64,000 bases of DNA from Flavobacterium sp. MDT1-60 (GTDB taxonomy: Bacteria; Bacteroidota; Bacteroidia; Flavobacteriales; Flavobacteriaceae). This document shows, piece after piece, positions 26,606 through 36,115 of this stretch. Position 1 is the stretch's first letter. Every line of letters begins with the position of its first letter. The notes under the pieces were generated by a model, which was not told the origin of the DNA, ran no database searches, and saw nothing but the letters and a program-made list of their open reading frames with translations. The position numbers and the translations under genes are program-made. The stretch covers positions 930,001 through 994,000 of the forward strand of contig NZ_CP062159.1 of NCBI RefSeq assembly GCF_014844035.1, in the 5' to 3' direction.

Positions 26606-27610
26606 TTAAGGTACTTCAATCTCGTTTACGATTTTGTTGATAATGTCTACAGAAGTAATATTTTCGGCTTCAGCCTCATACGTTATTCCAACTCTGTGAC
26701 GTAAAACATCATGTACAACTGCACGAACGTCTTCTGGAATTACATAACCACGACGTTTGATAAAAGCGTAACATTTTGCCGCATTGGCTAAATTGATACT
26801 TCCACGTGGCGATGCTCCAAAACTTATAAGAGGTTTTAAGTCTGCAAGTTTGTACTTCTCTGGATAACGAGTAGCAAAAACAATATCTAAAATATATTTT
26901 TCAATTTTTTCATCCATGTAAACTTCACGAACAGCTTCTTGCGCACGCAAAATTTGTTCTACAGAAACAACTGGATTTACTTTTTCGTAACTTCCTTTTA
27001 AATTTTGACGAATTACTAAACGCTCTTCATCCATTTTAGGATAATCAATTACGGTTTTTAGCATAAAACGATCGACTTGCGCTTCCGGAAGTTGGTATGT
27101 TCCTTCTTGCTCAACCGGATTTTGAGTTGCCAGTACTAAAAACGGACGATCTAGTTTGAAAGTCGTGTCGCCAATAGTAACTTGTTTTTCCTGCATCGCC
27201 TCTAAAAGTGCTGATTGTACTTTGGCAGGAGCACGGTTAATCTCATCGGCAAGTACGAAATTGGCGAAAATTGGCCCTTTTTTAATAGAGAATTCGTTTG
27301 CTTTGATGTTGTAAATCATCGTTCCGACAACATCGGCAGGTAATAAATCCGGAGTAAACTGGATACGGCTGAAAGAACCCTGAACCGCTTGCGACAACGT
27401 ATTTATCGCTAAAGTTTTGGCTAATCCAGGAACACCTTCCAATAAAATATGCCCTTGTCCTAAAAGCCCGATTAATAAACGCTCGACCATATGTTTCTGG
27501 CCCACAATAACTTTGTTCATTTCCATTGTAAGAAGGTCTATAAAAGCACTTTCTCTTTCAATTTTTTCATTTATCGCTCTAATGTCTAAAGTCGTTGTAT
27601 TTTCTTCCAT
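26606..27610 (-). CDS. moxR: MoxR-type AAA+ ATPase
   Basis: 334 residues from MEENTTTLDIRAINEK at 27610. Walker A GVPGLAKT (about 59-66); Walker B with LADEINRAPAKVQ; sensor LATQNPVEQEGTYQLPEAQ; arginine finger region FGASPRGSINL. A soluble chaperone-like ATPase that acts on or matures the vWA proteins encoded downstream. It is the first gene of the Bat cluster. A longer frame to 27673 is open but would start inside the upstream spacer without support. Confidence 0.95.
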   Translation of the reverse strand: MEENTTTLDIRAINEKIERESAFIDLLTMEMNKVIVGQKHMVERLLIGLLGQGHILLEGVPGLAKTLAINTLSQAVQGSFSRIQFTPDLLPADVVGTMIYNIKANEFSIKKGPIFANFVLADEINRAPAKVQSALLEAMQEKQVTIGDTTFKLDRPFLVLATQNPVEQEGTYQLPEAQVDRFMLKTVIDYPKMDEERLVIRQNLKGSYEKVNPVVSVEQILRAQEAVREVYMDEKIEKYILDIVFATRYPEKYKLADLKPLISFGASPRGSINLANAAKCYAFIKRRGYVIPEDVRAVVHDVLRHRVGITYEAEAENITSVDIINKIVNEIEVP

Positions 27611-27835
27611 ATAAATATTTTTAAAAAGCCTTTTTAAACCTTTGATTTTTACGCCTTGTTTTTGAGAGTGCAAATTGAATATTTTTTGAGAAGTAAGATG
27701 TTAAAGAATGGTTAAAACTTCGACCAATGCACTAATTTTAAGGACGAATTGTGAATCTATTTTTATATTTTTAAGAACTTTGATGATTATGCTTTACAAA
27801 AGCATATTTATTACCAAAAATAACGCAATAAAACC

Positions 27836-28711
27836 ATGAGCAAAACAACGTTATCGCCTATAATTTCGGGCACTATGAATTGGGGAGTTTGGGATAAAAA
27901 CCTTACAACTAAAGAAATGGAAAATATGATACAGATCTGTATCGAAAACAAAATTACCACTTTTGATCACGCCGATATTTACGGATCCTATACTACAGAA
28001 GCTGATTTTGGAAAAGCTTTCCAGGCAAGTAAAATTTCAAGAGAAAAATTACAATTAATTACCAAATGCGGAATTCAGATGATTGCTGAAAAACGTCCGG
28101 AAAACAAAATCAAACATTATGAATATTCGAAAGAATATATTATCTGGTCTGTTGAAGAATCTCTTAAAAAATTAAAAACAGATTTTATTGATGTTTTTTT
28201 ATTGCACAGACCAAGTCCGCTAATGCAAGCTGACGAAATTGCTGAAGCAGTAGAAAAATTAAAATCGGAAGGAAAAATTATCGATTTTGGACTTTCGAAT
28301 TTTACCAGTTCTCAGACGGAATTAATTCGTTCTAAAACAGAAGTAAGTTTTAATCAGGTACAATTTTCAGCGACACATTATGAAGCAATGATTGATGGAA
28401 GTTTAGATTATATGCAAACACATGGAATTCGTCCGTTGTCATGGAACCCACTCGGAACTGTTTTTAGAGAAGATACTAAAAAAACACGCCGTTTGAAAAA
28501 ATTACTTTCAGAATTGGTTCAAAAATACAGTTTCGGTTCAGATACACTTTTATTGGCGTGGATTTTAAAACATCCTGCAGGTGTTATTCCGATCGCAGGA
28601 ACAGTAAATATTGCCAGAATTCAATCGTTAATGAAAGCAGTAGAATTAGAAATGGACAAAGAAGATTGGTTTGCGATCTGGACAGAAAGCATGGGAGATG
28701 ATGTGCCTTAA
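27836..28711 (+). CDS. Aldo/keto reductase
   Basis: 291 residues. TIM-barrel NADPH reductase with the catalytic set Asp about 44, Tyr about 49 (DHADIYGSY), Lys about 77 (LITKCGI) and His (VFLLHRPSPL). It has the C-terminal cofactor region VIPIAGTVNIARIQSL. Its type is YdhF-like (AKR family). The physiological substrate is unknown. Divergent from moxR; followed 17 bases later by a GNAT gene. Confidence 0.94.
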   Translation: MSKTTLSPIISGTMNWGVWDKNLTTKEMENMIQICIENKITTFDHADIYGSYTTEADFGKAFQASKISREKLQLITKCGIQMIAEKRPENKIKHYEYSKEYIIWSVEESLKKLKTDFIDVFLLHRPSPLMQADEIAEAVEKLKSEGKIIDFGLSNFTSSQTELIRSKTEVSFNQVQFSATHYEAMIDGSLDYMQTHGIRPLSWNPLGTVFREDTKKTRRLKKLLSELVQKYSFGSDTLLLAWILKHPAGVIPIAGTVNIARIQSLMKAVELEMDKEDWFAIWTESMGDDVP

Positions 28712-28728
28712 ATGATGAATCCTGTAAA

Positions 28729-29229
28729 ATGATACGCTTAGAAAAATTTGATAAAAAATTTTATTCTGAATTGATTGACTCCATTAAAAACGCAAAAGAT
28801 TTAATGCAGTTTGGCGGGCCGGAATTTACTTTTCCCCTAACGGAAAGGCAAATAGATAAAACGCTTTCTGATAAAAACAGAATTGCTTTTAGAGTTGCCA
28901 ATATTTCTGATGGAACTACTATCGGACATTGTGAAATTTATTTTAAAGATGATTCTGCAAAATTAGGCCGAATCCTGATTATCGATAAAAATCAAAGAGG
29001 AAAAGGAGTTGGTGAGCAAATGGTGATTTTATTACTGCAATATATTCTTGAAAACAGAAAAGAACGAAATATTGAATTGAATGTTTTCGATTTTAATATT
29101 GGTGCTATTAAGTGTTATGAAAAAGTTGGCTTCACAATTAATTCAGATAAAAAACTGTTAAGAGAAGTTGATGGCGAAACATGGACAGCGTTAAATATGG
29201 TGTTGAATTTAGAGGATTGGAAAAAATAA
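28729..29229 (+). CDS. GNAT family N-acetyltransferase
   Basis: 166 residues with the acetyl-CoA pyrophosphate loop NQRGKGVGEQMV (about 87-98) and the tail NVFDFNIGAIKCYEKVGF. The substrate is unknown. It lies 17 bases after the aldo/keto reductase stop, likely in the same operon. A repeat-bearing spacer separates it from the SDR. Confidence 0.9.
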   Translation: MIRLEKFDKKFYSELIDSIKNAKDLMQFGGPEFTFPLTERQIDKTLSDKNRIAFRVANISDGTTIGHCEIYFKDDSAKLGRILIIDKNQRGKGVGEQMVILLLQYILENRKERNIELNVFDFNIGAIKCYEKVGFTINSDKKLLREVDGETWTALNMVLNLEDWKK

Positions 29230-29254
29230 AGATTTAAAAAAAAACTAAAAAATG

Positions 29255-29320
29255 TTTACCACAGATTACAGGATTCTCAGATTGAGAAATCAATTTAATC
29301 CTTTAATCTGTGGCAAAAAA
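29255..29320. repeat. CCACAGATTA inverted phrase repeat
   Basis: CCACAGATTA (29259-29268) and TAATCTGTGG (29304-29313) are exact inverted repeats around a 35-base loop. A relative, ATTTGTGTAATTTGTGGC, lies at 30131-30149 after the SDR gene. This is the 'CCACAGATTACACAGATT' family I recall from Flavobacterium. Confidence 0.6.
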
Positions 29321-29335
29321 AATAAAAAATATAGA

Positions 29336-30091
29336 ATGAAAAAAACGGTTTTAATTACTGGTGCCACAAGCGGAATTGGAAAAGCCACCGCACAAATAAT
29401 GGCGAAAAATGATTATAAAGTTATCCTTTGCGGAAGACGTAAAGAACGTTTAGCTGAACTTGAAAAAGAACTTTCGGCTTTTACAGAAGTACATTCCCTC
29501 TCATTTGATGTTCGTGATAAAGACGCCGTTTTTTCAACTATCAATTCATTACCAACAGAATTTTCCCAAATTGACGTTTTAATTAATAATGCCGGAAACG
29601 CACACGGTTTAGATCCGATCCAAAATGGAAATATTGACGATTGGGATGCTATGATTGATATTAATGTAAAAGGACTTTTATACGTTTCAAAAGCGATTAT
29701 TCCACAGATGATTGAAAGAAAGTCAGGGCATATTATCAATATTGGATCCATTGCCGGTAAAGAAGTATACCCAAATGGGAATGTATATTGCGCATCAAAA
29801 CACGCGGTTGATGCCATTAACAACGGAATGCGAATGGATTTGAATCCGTACGGAATTAGAGTAGGAGCAATTCATCCGGGAATGGTAGATACGGAATTCA
29901 GTGAAGTTCGTTTTAAAGGCGATGCCGATAGAGCGTCAAATGTGTACAAAGGTTTAGAGGCATTACAAGCTGAAGATATTGCCGATATTATTCATTTTGT
30001 AGTGTCGAGAAAATATCATGTAAATATTGCGGATTTAATTGTGTACCCAACGGCGCAAGCCTCGGCAACGATCGTAAAAAAGAATTTATAA
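29336..30091 (+). CDS. Short-chain dehydrogenase (NADP-dependent, YdfG-like)
   Basis: 251 residues from MKKTVLITGATSGIG; the open frame extends 28 codons upstream through a repeat and is rejected. Classical SDR motifs are present: TGATSGIG (8-15), NNAG near 87, GSIAG with catalytic Ser, and YCASKHA with Tyr and Lys. The pattern fits the serine/3-hydroxy acid dehydrogenase (YdfG) subgroup. The substrate is not certain. A terminator follows at 30097. Confidence 0.93.
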   Translation: MKKTVLITGATSGIGKATAQIMAKNDYKVILCGRRKERLAELEKELSAFTEVHSLSFDVRDKDAVFSTINSLPTEFSQIDVLINNAGNAHGLDPIQNGNIDDWDAMIDINVKGLLYVSKAIIPQMIERKSGHIINIGSIAGKEVYPNGNVYCASKHAVDAINNGMRMDLNPYGIRVGAIHPGMVDTEFSEVRFKGDADRASNVYKGLEALQAEDIADIIHFVVSRKYHVNIADLIVYPTAQASATIVKKNL

Positions 30092-30096
30092 TGTAG

Positions 30097-30122
30097 AGAC
30101 GCACAGTTGTGCGTCTTTTTAA
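30097..30122 (+). terminator. Terminator after the SDR gene
   Basis: AGACGCAC pairs with GTGCGTCT around a four-base AGTT loop, followed by TTTTT. It lies directly after the stop codon. Confidence 0.85.
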
Positions 30123-30166
30123 TTAGTGGGAATTTGTGTAATTTGTGGCAAAAAAAAACTTAAAGA

Positions 30167-31318
30167 ATGATCAACAAACGCCTTTTAATAAAAAACCTGC
30201 TCGCTCATAATGATGAAAGCAGTTTTTATGACAAAAAAAGGCAGTTGAATTTGCATACCCGAGAAGGAAAGGGAAAGTTCCTGAAACATATTTGCGCGTT
30301 ATCGAATTCAAATCCAACTAATAATTCCTATATCGTGGTTGGTGTTGAAGATCAGGACAATGAAATTGTCGGTGATGATTTTTTTGATGACAGCAGAATT
30401 CAGAATCTCGTCAATGCTTTTTTAGAAAATCCACCTAAAATTCAATATGAAAATGTTCCTTTTCCGAATCTTCCAAAAGACAAAGTAATCGGATTGGTTA
30501 CTATTAAGCCCAAAAACAAAATATCTTATTTCAAAAAAGGAATTCACACGATTTTGGCGAATAGCGTTTTTATTAGGCGCGGGAGTAATTCGGTTCCCAT
30601 TGAAGGAGAAGTGGAAAAAAATTATCAGAATACAGAAACTGTTATCGGAATAGAAAACAATTCCCGGAATAGCATTCAATATACACTCGACGGCGTAATC
30701 GATTTTATGAATTTCAGGCATAAAGATATGTCGCCAAAATATAATGTTTTTAAAGAGCTATTTGTGATTTGCTGGGCAGGAGTTCCTAAAAAATCGAGGG
30801 ATAAAACCTTTCTTTCCCGAGTTGATATTGAATTGATCAACGAACAAATCAAACTTTTTTACTCGGCTCAGGATGTTGTGACAATTGTTTTTGATGATGA
30901 TAGTTTTACGATTACTGAATATGTTCCGTTAGGCTTAAATGATAAAACTAGTTATTATCCCTTAGAGGAACAGACCATTCGGTTTTTTGATAATGGTTAT
31001 TACAAAATCGATCGAAAAATGCTTTTTCAGCCACCGGAATTCAATCGAAAAATGCTGTATCATATTTACAATTCGAATATGGCATTACTTCAAAAACTAC
31101 AAAAAGGATTTACATTGTCACAACGTGAAATGGTTGATCTGGAAAATCTTCCTTCCACTTTTATGATTTGTTATTTGAATGGTTTTGATGAAGCCAAGCA
31201 AAAACTAATTGATTCAAAACTGCTTTTGAAGCCTTTTTCACAGGTGTATTTGTCTTTTAAAGAAGCTTTGAGGATTCTGCGGAAAATGAAATATGATTTT
31301 CAGGAAGGGGCTAAATAA
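30167..31318 (+). CDS. AlbA_2/Schlafen-type putative DNA-binding domain protein
   Basis: 383 residues. The N-terminal half (about 1-150) has the divergent AlbA_2 (formerly AAA_4) pattern: FLKHICALSNSNPTNNSYIV, then VGVEDQDNEIVGDDFFDD, then VFIRRGSNSVPIEG. The rest is alpha/beta with no motif I recognise. AlbA_2 proteins bind nucleic acids; some belong to regulators or defence loci, but no partner is visible here. Single gene, with a CTAAGTTGCTAAG repeat after its stop. Confidence 0.8.
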   Translation: MINKRLLIKNLLAHNDESSFYDKKRQLNLHTREGKGKFLKHICALSNSNPTNNSYIVVGVEDQDNEIVGDDFFDDSRIQNLVNAFLENPPKIQYENVPFPNLPKDKVIGLVTIKPKNKISYFKKGIHTILANSVFIRRGSNSVPIEGEVEKNYQNTETVIGIENNSRNSIQYTLDGVIDFMNFRHKDMSPKYNVFKELFVICWAGVPKKSRDKTFLSRVDIELINEQIKLFYSAQDVVTIVFDDDSFTITEYVPLGLNDKTSYYPLEEQTIRFFDNGYYKIDRKMLFQPPEFNRKMLYHIYNSNMALLQKLQKGFTLSQREMVDLENLPSTFMICYLNGFDEAKQKLIDSKLLLKPFSQVYLSFKEALRILRKMKYDFQEGAK

Positions 31319-31356
31319 AGGTTCTAAGTTGCTAAGATTCTAGGGCTCTAAGATTT
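31319..31356. repeat. CTAAGTTGCTAAGATTCTAG phrase repeat
   Basis: CTAAGTTGCTAAGATTCTAG then CTCTAAG lies between the AlbA_2 gene and the DUF3298 gene. An inverted relative (CTTAGCAACTTAGCCTCTCAG) is at 57228-57248. Confidence 0.55.
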
Positions 31357-31392
31357 TTTTTTGGCTTTGTCCGAATTATTTCCTGAAGAAAA

Positions 31393-32136
31393 TTATTGAT
31401 ATAATAAATACTTATTAACTTCATCATAAGGAAATAAAAGCTCTTTTGGACCATCAGCATACGATGCGGCTTCATAGGAATTGTAATATAACAGTAAGCC
31501 TTCTTCTGTATAAAAAATATTCTGTGGCAATTGAAATTTGTCATTTTCGAACATTAAACCTGTTGCGTTAATGTTTGCTTTTGCTGGAATTTTGTATTTC
31601 TCACGGAATGCCTTTTCGGCGAAAGCCTTAAATTCTTTTTCGTTTTTAAAAAGCTGATCAGAAAAAATGGTTTTTCCTGTTTTCGGATTAAATAATAAGG
31701 ATCGATATCCCTGATATCCATGTGCACCTCCGGTAAAAGTGTAATGATCAATTTTTATATTGATAATTTGACTTGATTCAAATTCAAGATTTCCTTTGAT
31801 TTTTCCTTGCCAGCCGAAGGTTTCGTTTGGAAATTTTTTATGCATTTCTTCATAAGAGCCAATAAAAGAAGAAGTTAATACATTGTAGTCATTTAGTTTT
31901 ATTTGTTTTTCTCCAAAATAGACAATTTCTTTTATAACCAAAAAGACTTTTTTATTGATGCTGTCTGCAACTATAGGAATATTTTTTGCAATCGGAATTT
32001 CAATAGTTATTATTGGGCAATCTGTTTTGCAGGGAATGGTAGATTTTTTTTCAAACGTTTCATTTTCAAATGAAAGCTCTTTGTTGCAACTAGTAACTAA
32101 TAAAAACAAAAAGACTAGAAAAGTATACTGTTTCAT
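31393..32136 (-). CDS. DUF3298/DUF4163 lipoprotein (RsiV-like)
   Basis: 247 residues with a lipobox FLLVTSC (Cys about 17). A DUF4163-like region follows (about 40-130), then DUF3298 (YTFTGGAHGYQGYRSLLFNP, then FQLPQNIFYTEEGLLLYYNS and ELLFPYDEVNKYL). This resembles the extracytoplasmic part of RsiV and PdaC, which bind lysozyme or peptidoglycan. Here it is an isolated lipoprotein and I infer a cell-wall or stress link only loosely. Confidence 0.85.
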   Translation of the reverse strand: MKQYTFLVFLFLLVTSCNKELSFENETFEKKSTIPCKTDCPIITIEIPIAKNIPIVADSINKKVFLVIKEIVYFGEKQIKLNDYNVLTSSFIGSYEEMHKKFPNETFGWQGKIKGNLEFESSQIINIKIDHYTFTGGAHGYQGYRSLLFNPKTGKTIFSDQLFKNEKEFKAFAEKAFREKYKIPAKANINATGLMFENDKFQLPQNIFYTEEGLLLYYNSYEAASYADGPKELLFPYDEVNKYLLYQ

Positions 32137-32293
32137 ATATGTAAAAGTTATTTGTTATTGGTCATATATGGTATCGCATTTATTTATATGTTTTCACTTT
32201 CGCAAAGCTCTGATTATTGGCGATTTCATATCTCAAAGTGTTAATTATATACAAAGGTAAGAAGTTGTGTCAGGATTAAAATAAATTAAACGG

Positions 32294-32301
32294 TAAATTT
32301 G
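32294..32301 (+). promoter_or_regulatory. -7 box of the cystathionine gamma-synthase gene
   Basis: TAAATTTG (TAnnTTTG), 33 bases before the start codon. No -33 element at the right spacing. Confidence 0.4.
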
Positions 32302-32334
32302 TAGTCTAAAATTACGTTTTAAAAACATAACTAT

Positions 32335-33477
32335 ATGAAATTCAATACTAAAGTAATTCATGGTGGTCAACATCATGACCCGAGTACAGGTGCAGTAATG
32401 CCTCCGGTATATCAAACTTCAACTTATATTCAGACAAGCCCGGGACAACCTTTAGGCGATTATGAATACAGCAGAGCTTCAAACCCAACTCGTACAGCAT
32501 TAGAAAATGCTTTGGCAAGTATCGAAAATGGTACACGTGGATTGGCATTTTCATCGGGATTAGCGGCGACTGATTGTATTTTGAGAGGACTTAAAGCAGG
32601 AGATGAAGTGATTGCTATGGATGACTTGTATGGCGGTACCTACAGAATGTTCTCCAGAATTTATAAAGATTCAGGAATTAAATTTCACTTTGTTGATATG
32701 ACTGATATCACAAAATTGAAATCATTAATCAATGAAAACACAAAACTGATTTGGGTTGAAACACCAACAAATCCGTTAATGAAATTGGCAGATATTGAAG
32801 AAGTTGCTAAAATTACCAAAGAGCATAAAATTTTATTTGCGGTCGATAATACTTTTGCAACTCCCTATTTGCAAAAACCACTTGATTTAGGTGCAGATAT
32901 TGTAATGCATTCTGCTACCAAATATTTAGGTGGACATTCTGATGTTATTGCCGGAGCCTTAATCGTAAAAGATGAAGCTTTAGGAGATCAATTGCATTTT
33001 CAGCAATTTGCCACAGGAGCAACATTAGGGCCAATGGACAGTTTCCTGGTTTTAAGAGGAATTAAAACACTTTCATTGAGAGTGCAAAGACATTGTGAAA
33101 ACGGAGAAAAAGTAGTGGAATACTTAACTAAACACCCAAAAATAAAAACGGTTTATTATCCGGGACTACCAAGCCATCCTTTTCATGAAATTGCAAAAAA
33201 ACAAATGAAAGCTTTTGGAGGAATGGTTTCGTTTACTTTTGTTTCTGGTAAAAAAGAAGATTCAATTTCGTTTTTAGAAAAATTAAAAGTATTCACTTTG
33301 GCAGAATCATTAGGTGGAGTGGAATCATTAGCGAATCATCCTGCTTTGATGACACACGCCTCTATTCCGGCCGATAAAAGAGCTGAAGTTGGTATTACTG
33401 ATGATTTGGTTCGATTGAGTGTCGGTATCGAAGACGCAGAAGATTTAATCACCGATTTAGAACAAGCATTGGCATAA
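32335..33477 (+). CDS. metB: Cystathionine gamma-synthase / Cys-Met metabolism PLP enzyme
   Basis: 380 residues. Fold-type I PLP enzyme with the PLP Lys in SATKYLGGHSDVIAG (Lys about 196), YEYSRASNPTR (43-53) and SSGLAATDCIL. Catalyses gamma-replacement or elimination in transsulfuration. Sequence alone does not cleanly separate cystathionine gamma-synthase from gamma-lyase, so the symbol is tentative. Terminator at 33484-33519. Confidence 0.9.
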   Translation: MKFNTKVIHGGQHHDPSTGAVMPPVYQTSTYIQTSPGQPLGDYEYSRASNPTRTALENALASIENGTRGLAFSSGLAATDCILRGLKAGDEVIAMDDLYGGTYRMFSRIYKDSGIKFHFVDMTDITKLKSLINENTKLIWVETPTNPLMKLADIEEVAKITKEHKILFAVDNTFATPYLQKPLDLGADIVMHSATKYLGGHSDVIAGALIVKDEALGDQLHFQQFATGATLGPMDSFLVLRGIKTLSLRVQRHCENGEKVVEYLTKHPKIKTVYYPGLPSHPFHEIAKKQMKAFGGMVSFTFVSGKKEDSISFLEKLKVFTLAESLGGVESLANHPALMTHASIPADKRAEVGITDDLVRLSVGIEDAEDLITDLEQALA

Positions 33478-33483
33478 AAAAGA

Positions 33484-33519
33484 AAAACCCCCAACTCGTG
33501 AGAATTGGGGGTTTTGTTT
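33484..33519. terminator. Bidirectional terminator
   Basis: AAAACCCCCAA (33484-33494) pairs with TTGGGGGTTTT (33505-33515) around a 10-base loop; it serves metB and the converging outer membrane protein gene. Confidence 0.88.
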
Positions 33520-33533
33520 ATATTGTCGTTTCT

Positions 33534-34322
33534 TTAGAATTCTAAGTAATAAATATATCCTGCGTTAAACCAAACTTGAGAATCATTTCTCTTGTTTTCC
33601 TTAAAAAGATCTTTGTTAGGATTTAAACCATCAACCCAGTCAGAACTAAAGCCTTGATAACGAATATCAAACATTAAATCGCTCATTTCGGTTAATTTGT
33701 AATGAACCCCAACACCTGCAGTTACTGATAATACAACTCCATTTTCATTTGAAAAACCATACTGACGACCGTCTGAAGGTATTAGGTATTTTGCGAAAGT
33801 TGTTGCCGGAAGTCCTAAAGGTCCTAATTGTGAAGTCACACTTGTTGTATAATAGCTCACCTGAAAACCTAAACTTACATATGGACTAAAGCTACCTACT
33901 GAATTTTCGAAATCGTGAATTTTTATTGGAGAGAATTCTAATTGAGATCCAAGATTTACTAAAGTTGATTTTCCGCTCATTGCTCTAAGGTGGCGAACGA
34001 GTCCTTTTCTTTTTTCTGATTCCACCCATTTACCAAAATGTTCAAGATTGGTCTGATTGAATGATAGTTCAGATCTCACTTTGAAATGTTCTGAAAAAAA
34101 ACTTTCTCTGTTATTGTTGGCAGAAAAATTGATGAAATGAACGATCCCCACGCCAAAACCTGTGTTTCCAACGTTCGTGTCCATGTCATTACGTTCTCCA
34201 TAATCTGACTGAAAAGATACTGGGCCGAATATTATTCCTACTTCTTGTGCAATACCTTGTGCTTTCGATACTGTTGTAATTCCGATGAAGGCGAATAAAG
34301 TGAGTATTATAGGTTTAAGCAT
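33534..34322 (-). CDS. Outer membrane beta-barrel protein, THC0290_0291 type
   Basis: 262 residues from MLKPIILTLFAFIGITTVSKAQ, a signal peptide (I prefer this start over one nine codons earlier). The opening IAQEVGIIFGPVSFQSDYGER, the DFENSVGSFSPYVSLGFQVSY strand, and the closing SQVWFNAGYIYYLEF with aromatic C-terminus indicate an outer-membrane barrel. From memory this matches the flavobacterial THC0290_0291 family. No function is known. Confidence 0.78.
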   Translation of the reverse strand: MLKPIILTLFAFIGITTVSKAQGIAQEVGIIFGPVSFQSDYGERNDMDTNVGNTGFGVGIVHFINFSANNNRESFFSEHFKVRSELSFNQTNLEHFGKWVESEKRKGLVRHLRAMSGKSTLVNLGSQLEFSPIKIHDFENSVGSFSPYVSLGFQVSYYTTSVTSQLGPLGLPATTFAKYLIPSDGRQYGFSNENGVVLSVTAGVGVHYKLTEMSDLMFDIRYQGFSSDWVDGLNPNKDLFKENKRNDSQVWFNAGYIYYLEF

Positions 34323-34644
34323 ATTTTTTGGGCTTTCAAATAATGGCAAATATATAAAAACAAGTACGATTCAAAATAATATATTCGTCTATTAAAAAAT
34401 AAGTAACAAAATACTTAATTTGTTAACTTTAAGTTGGTTGTTTCGATGTAAAATAAGTAGTGTAAAATGCTATTTTTAGTAAAGTTTGAAAAATATACAA
34501 TTCACTTCCCTAAAGTGAAAAAAATCACATTACATCCATATTTTGTTATATCTTTGTACGTTGAAACGAAAACGTTTTCTTAAACGTGTTTTCTTGTTTA
34601 ACTGAGCAAAATTAAAATAATTTACCTGAATAATTTATTTAAAA
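34323..34644. other. Intergenic region upstream of gdhA
   Basis: 322 bases between divergent genes. It contains the gdhA -7 box (34549-34556) and AT-rich DNA. I see no gene, RNA or repeat beyond that. Confidence 0.6.
34549..34556 (+). promoter_or_regulatory. -7 box of gdhA
   Basis: TATCTTTG, a perfect TAnnTTTG, about 90 bases before the gdhA start. It implies a longish 5' leader. Confidence 0.5.
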
Positions 34645-35988
34645 ATGGAACAAAAAATAAATGAATTTATGGCTCTTGTAGAGTCTAAAAATCCCAACGA
34701 GCCAGAGTTTCTTCAAGCTGTTAGAGAATTTGCAGAAACGGTAATTCCATTTATTGCAGAGCGTAAAAAATATGATGGAAAAAACTTACTTCTTAGAATT
34801 GCAGAACCAGAACGTTCTATAATATTTAGAGTTCCGTGGGTTGATGATAAAGGAGAAATTATTGTAAACAGAGGTTTTAGAATTCAAATGAATTCAGCAA
34901 TCGGACCTTATAAAGGAGGAATTAGATTTCACCACTCTGTTAACCTATCAGTTTTAAAATTCCTTGCTTTTGAACAAGTATTTAAAAATAGTCTGACTAC
35001 ACTGCCAATGGGTGGTGGAAAAGGAGGATCTGATTTTGATCCGGAAGGAAAATCTGATGCTGAGGTAATGCGTTTTTGTCAATCTTTCATGACGGAATTA
35101 TGTCGTCATATTGGTCCTGATTTAGATGTACCTGCAGGAGATATTGGTGTTGGAGCAAGAGAAATTGGATATTTATTTGGTCAGTATAAGAGAATTAGAA
35201 ATGAATTTACAGGTGTTTTAACCGGTAAAGGAATTGCTTACGGAGGGTCATTAATCAGACCTGAAGCTACAGGATACGGAGTTGTTTATTTTACAGATCA
35301 AATGCTTAAAACTATTGGGCATGACATTAAAGGTAAAAAAGTAGCGATTTCAGGATTCGGAAATGTGGCTTGGGGAGTTGCTTTGAAAATAAATGAATTA
35401 GGCGGAAAAGTATTGACTATTTCCGGACCTGATGGATATATTTATGATGAAGACGGAATCTCTGGGGAGAAAATCGATCATATGCTTGAAATGAGAGCTA
35501 CCGGAGATAACAGAGCAGAACTTTATCTTAAGAAATATCCAAATGCTATTTTTCATAAAGGGAAAAGTCCATGGGAAGTAAAAGTTGATATTGCAATTCC
35601 ATGTGCGACTCAAAATGAATTAAACGGTGAAGATGCCCAAAAACTAATTGATAATGGCGTTTTATGTGTTACTGAAGCTGCAAACATGCCTTCGACATTA
35701 GATGCAATTAAATTATTTTTAGACAATAAAGTATTATTTGCTCCGGGAAAAGCGGCTAATGCTGGCGGTGTTGCTGCATCTGGATTAGAAATGACACAAA
35801 ATTCAATTCGTCTAAACTGGACAAGTGAAGAAGTTGATTTGAGATTAAAAGATATTATGGTTGGAATTCACAACCAATGTAAAAAATACGGTGTTGGCGA
35901 AGATGGCTATGTAAACTACGTAAAAGGAGCGAACATTGCCGGATTTGTTAAAGTTGCCGATGCTATGCTTGCGCAAGGTGTAGTATAA
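34645..35988 (+). CDS. gdhA: NADP-specific glutamate dehydrogenase
   Basis: 447 residues, the hexameric small-subunit form. Assimilates ammonium into 2-oxoglutarate. Visible: LPMGGGKGGSDFDP (about 120-133) with the substrate Lys, PAGDIGVGAREIGYLFGQY, GFGNVAWG (the Rossmann glycine motif), and FAPGKAANAGGVAASGLEMTQ. The start codon is supported by the full-length N-terminus. It has a long 5' leader and a weak terminator downstream. Confidence 0.97.
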   Translation: MEQKINEFMALVESKNPNEPEFLQAVREFAETVIPFIAERKKYDGKNLLLRIAEPERSIIFRVPWVDDKGEIIVNRGFRIQMNSAIGPYKGGIRFHHSVNLSVLKFLAFEQVFKNSLTTLPMGGGKGGSDFDPEGKSDAEVMRFCQSFMTELCRHIGPDLDVPAGDIGVGAREIGYLFGQYKRIRNEFTGVLTGKGIAYGGSLIRPEATGYGVVYFTDQMLKTIGHDIKGKKVAISGFGNVAWGVALKINELGGKVLTISGPDGYIYDEDGISGEKIDHMLEMRATGDNRAELYLKKYPNAIFHKGKSPWEVKVDIAIPCATQNELNGEDAQKLIDNGVLCVTEAANMPSTLDAIKLFLDNKVLFAPGKAANAGGVAASGLEMTQNSIRLNWTSEEVDLRLKDIMVGIHNQCKKYGVGEDGYVNYVKGANIAGFVKVADAMLAQGVV

Positions 35989-36008
35989 GAGTTGTTTTAG
36001 TTCTAAAG

Positions 36009-36048
36009 TGCCTTCATTTGTCGAAAGATAAATCGGAGGCATTTTTTA
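36009..36048 (+). terminator. Possible terminator of gdhA
   Basis: TGCCTTC and GGAGGCA can pair with mismatches, followed by TTTTTT. The stem is short and imperfect. Confidence 0.45.
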
Positions 36049-36086
36049 TTTATAAAAGAACAAAAATCAAATACTTTCGTTTGTAT

Positions 36087-36094
36087 TATATTTG
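36087..36094 (+). promoter_or_regulatory. -7 box of the porZ-like gene
   Basis: TATATTTG (TAnnTTTG), 21 bases before the start codon. No clear -33 element. Confidence 0.4.
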
Positions 36095-36115
36095 TCTATC
36101 TGAATATGTCAAATA

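Noticed and set aside
29252..29335. Upstream extension of the SDR at 29336
   Set aside because: The extra codons come from the CCACAGATTA repeat; the SDR N-terminus MKKTVLITGATSG is complete without them.
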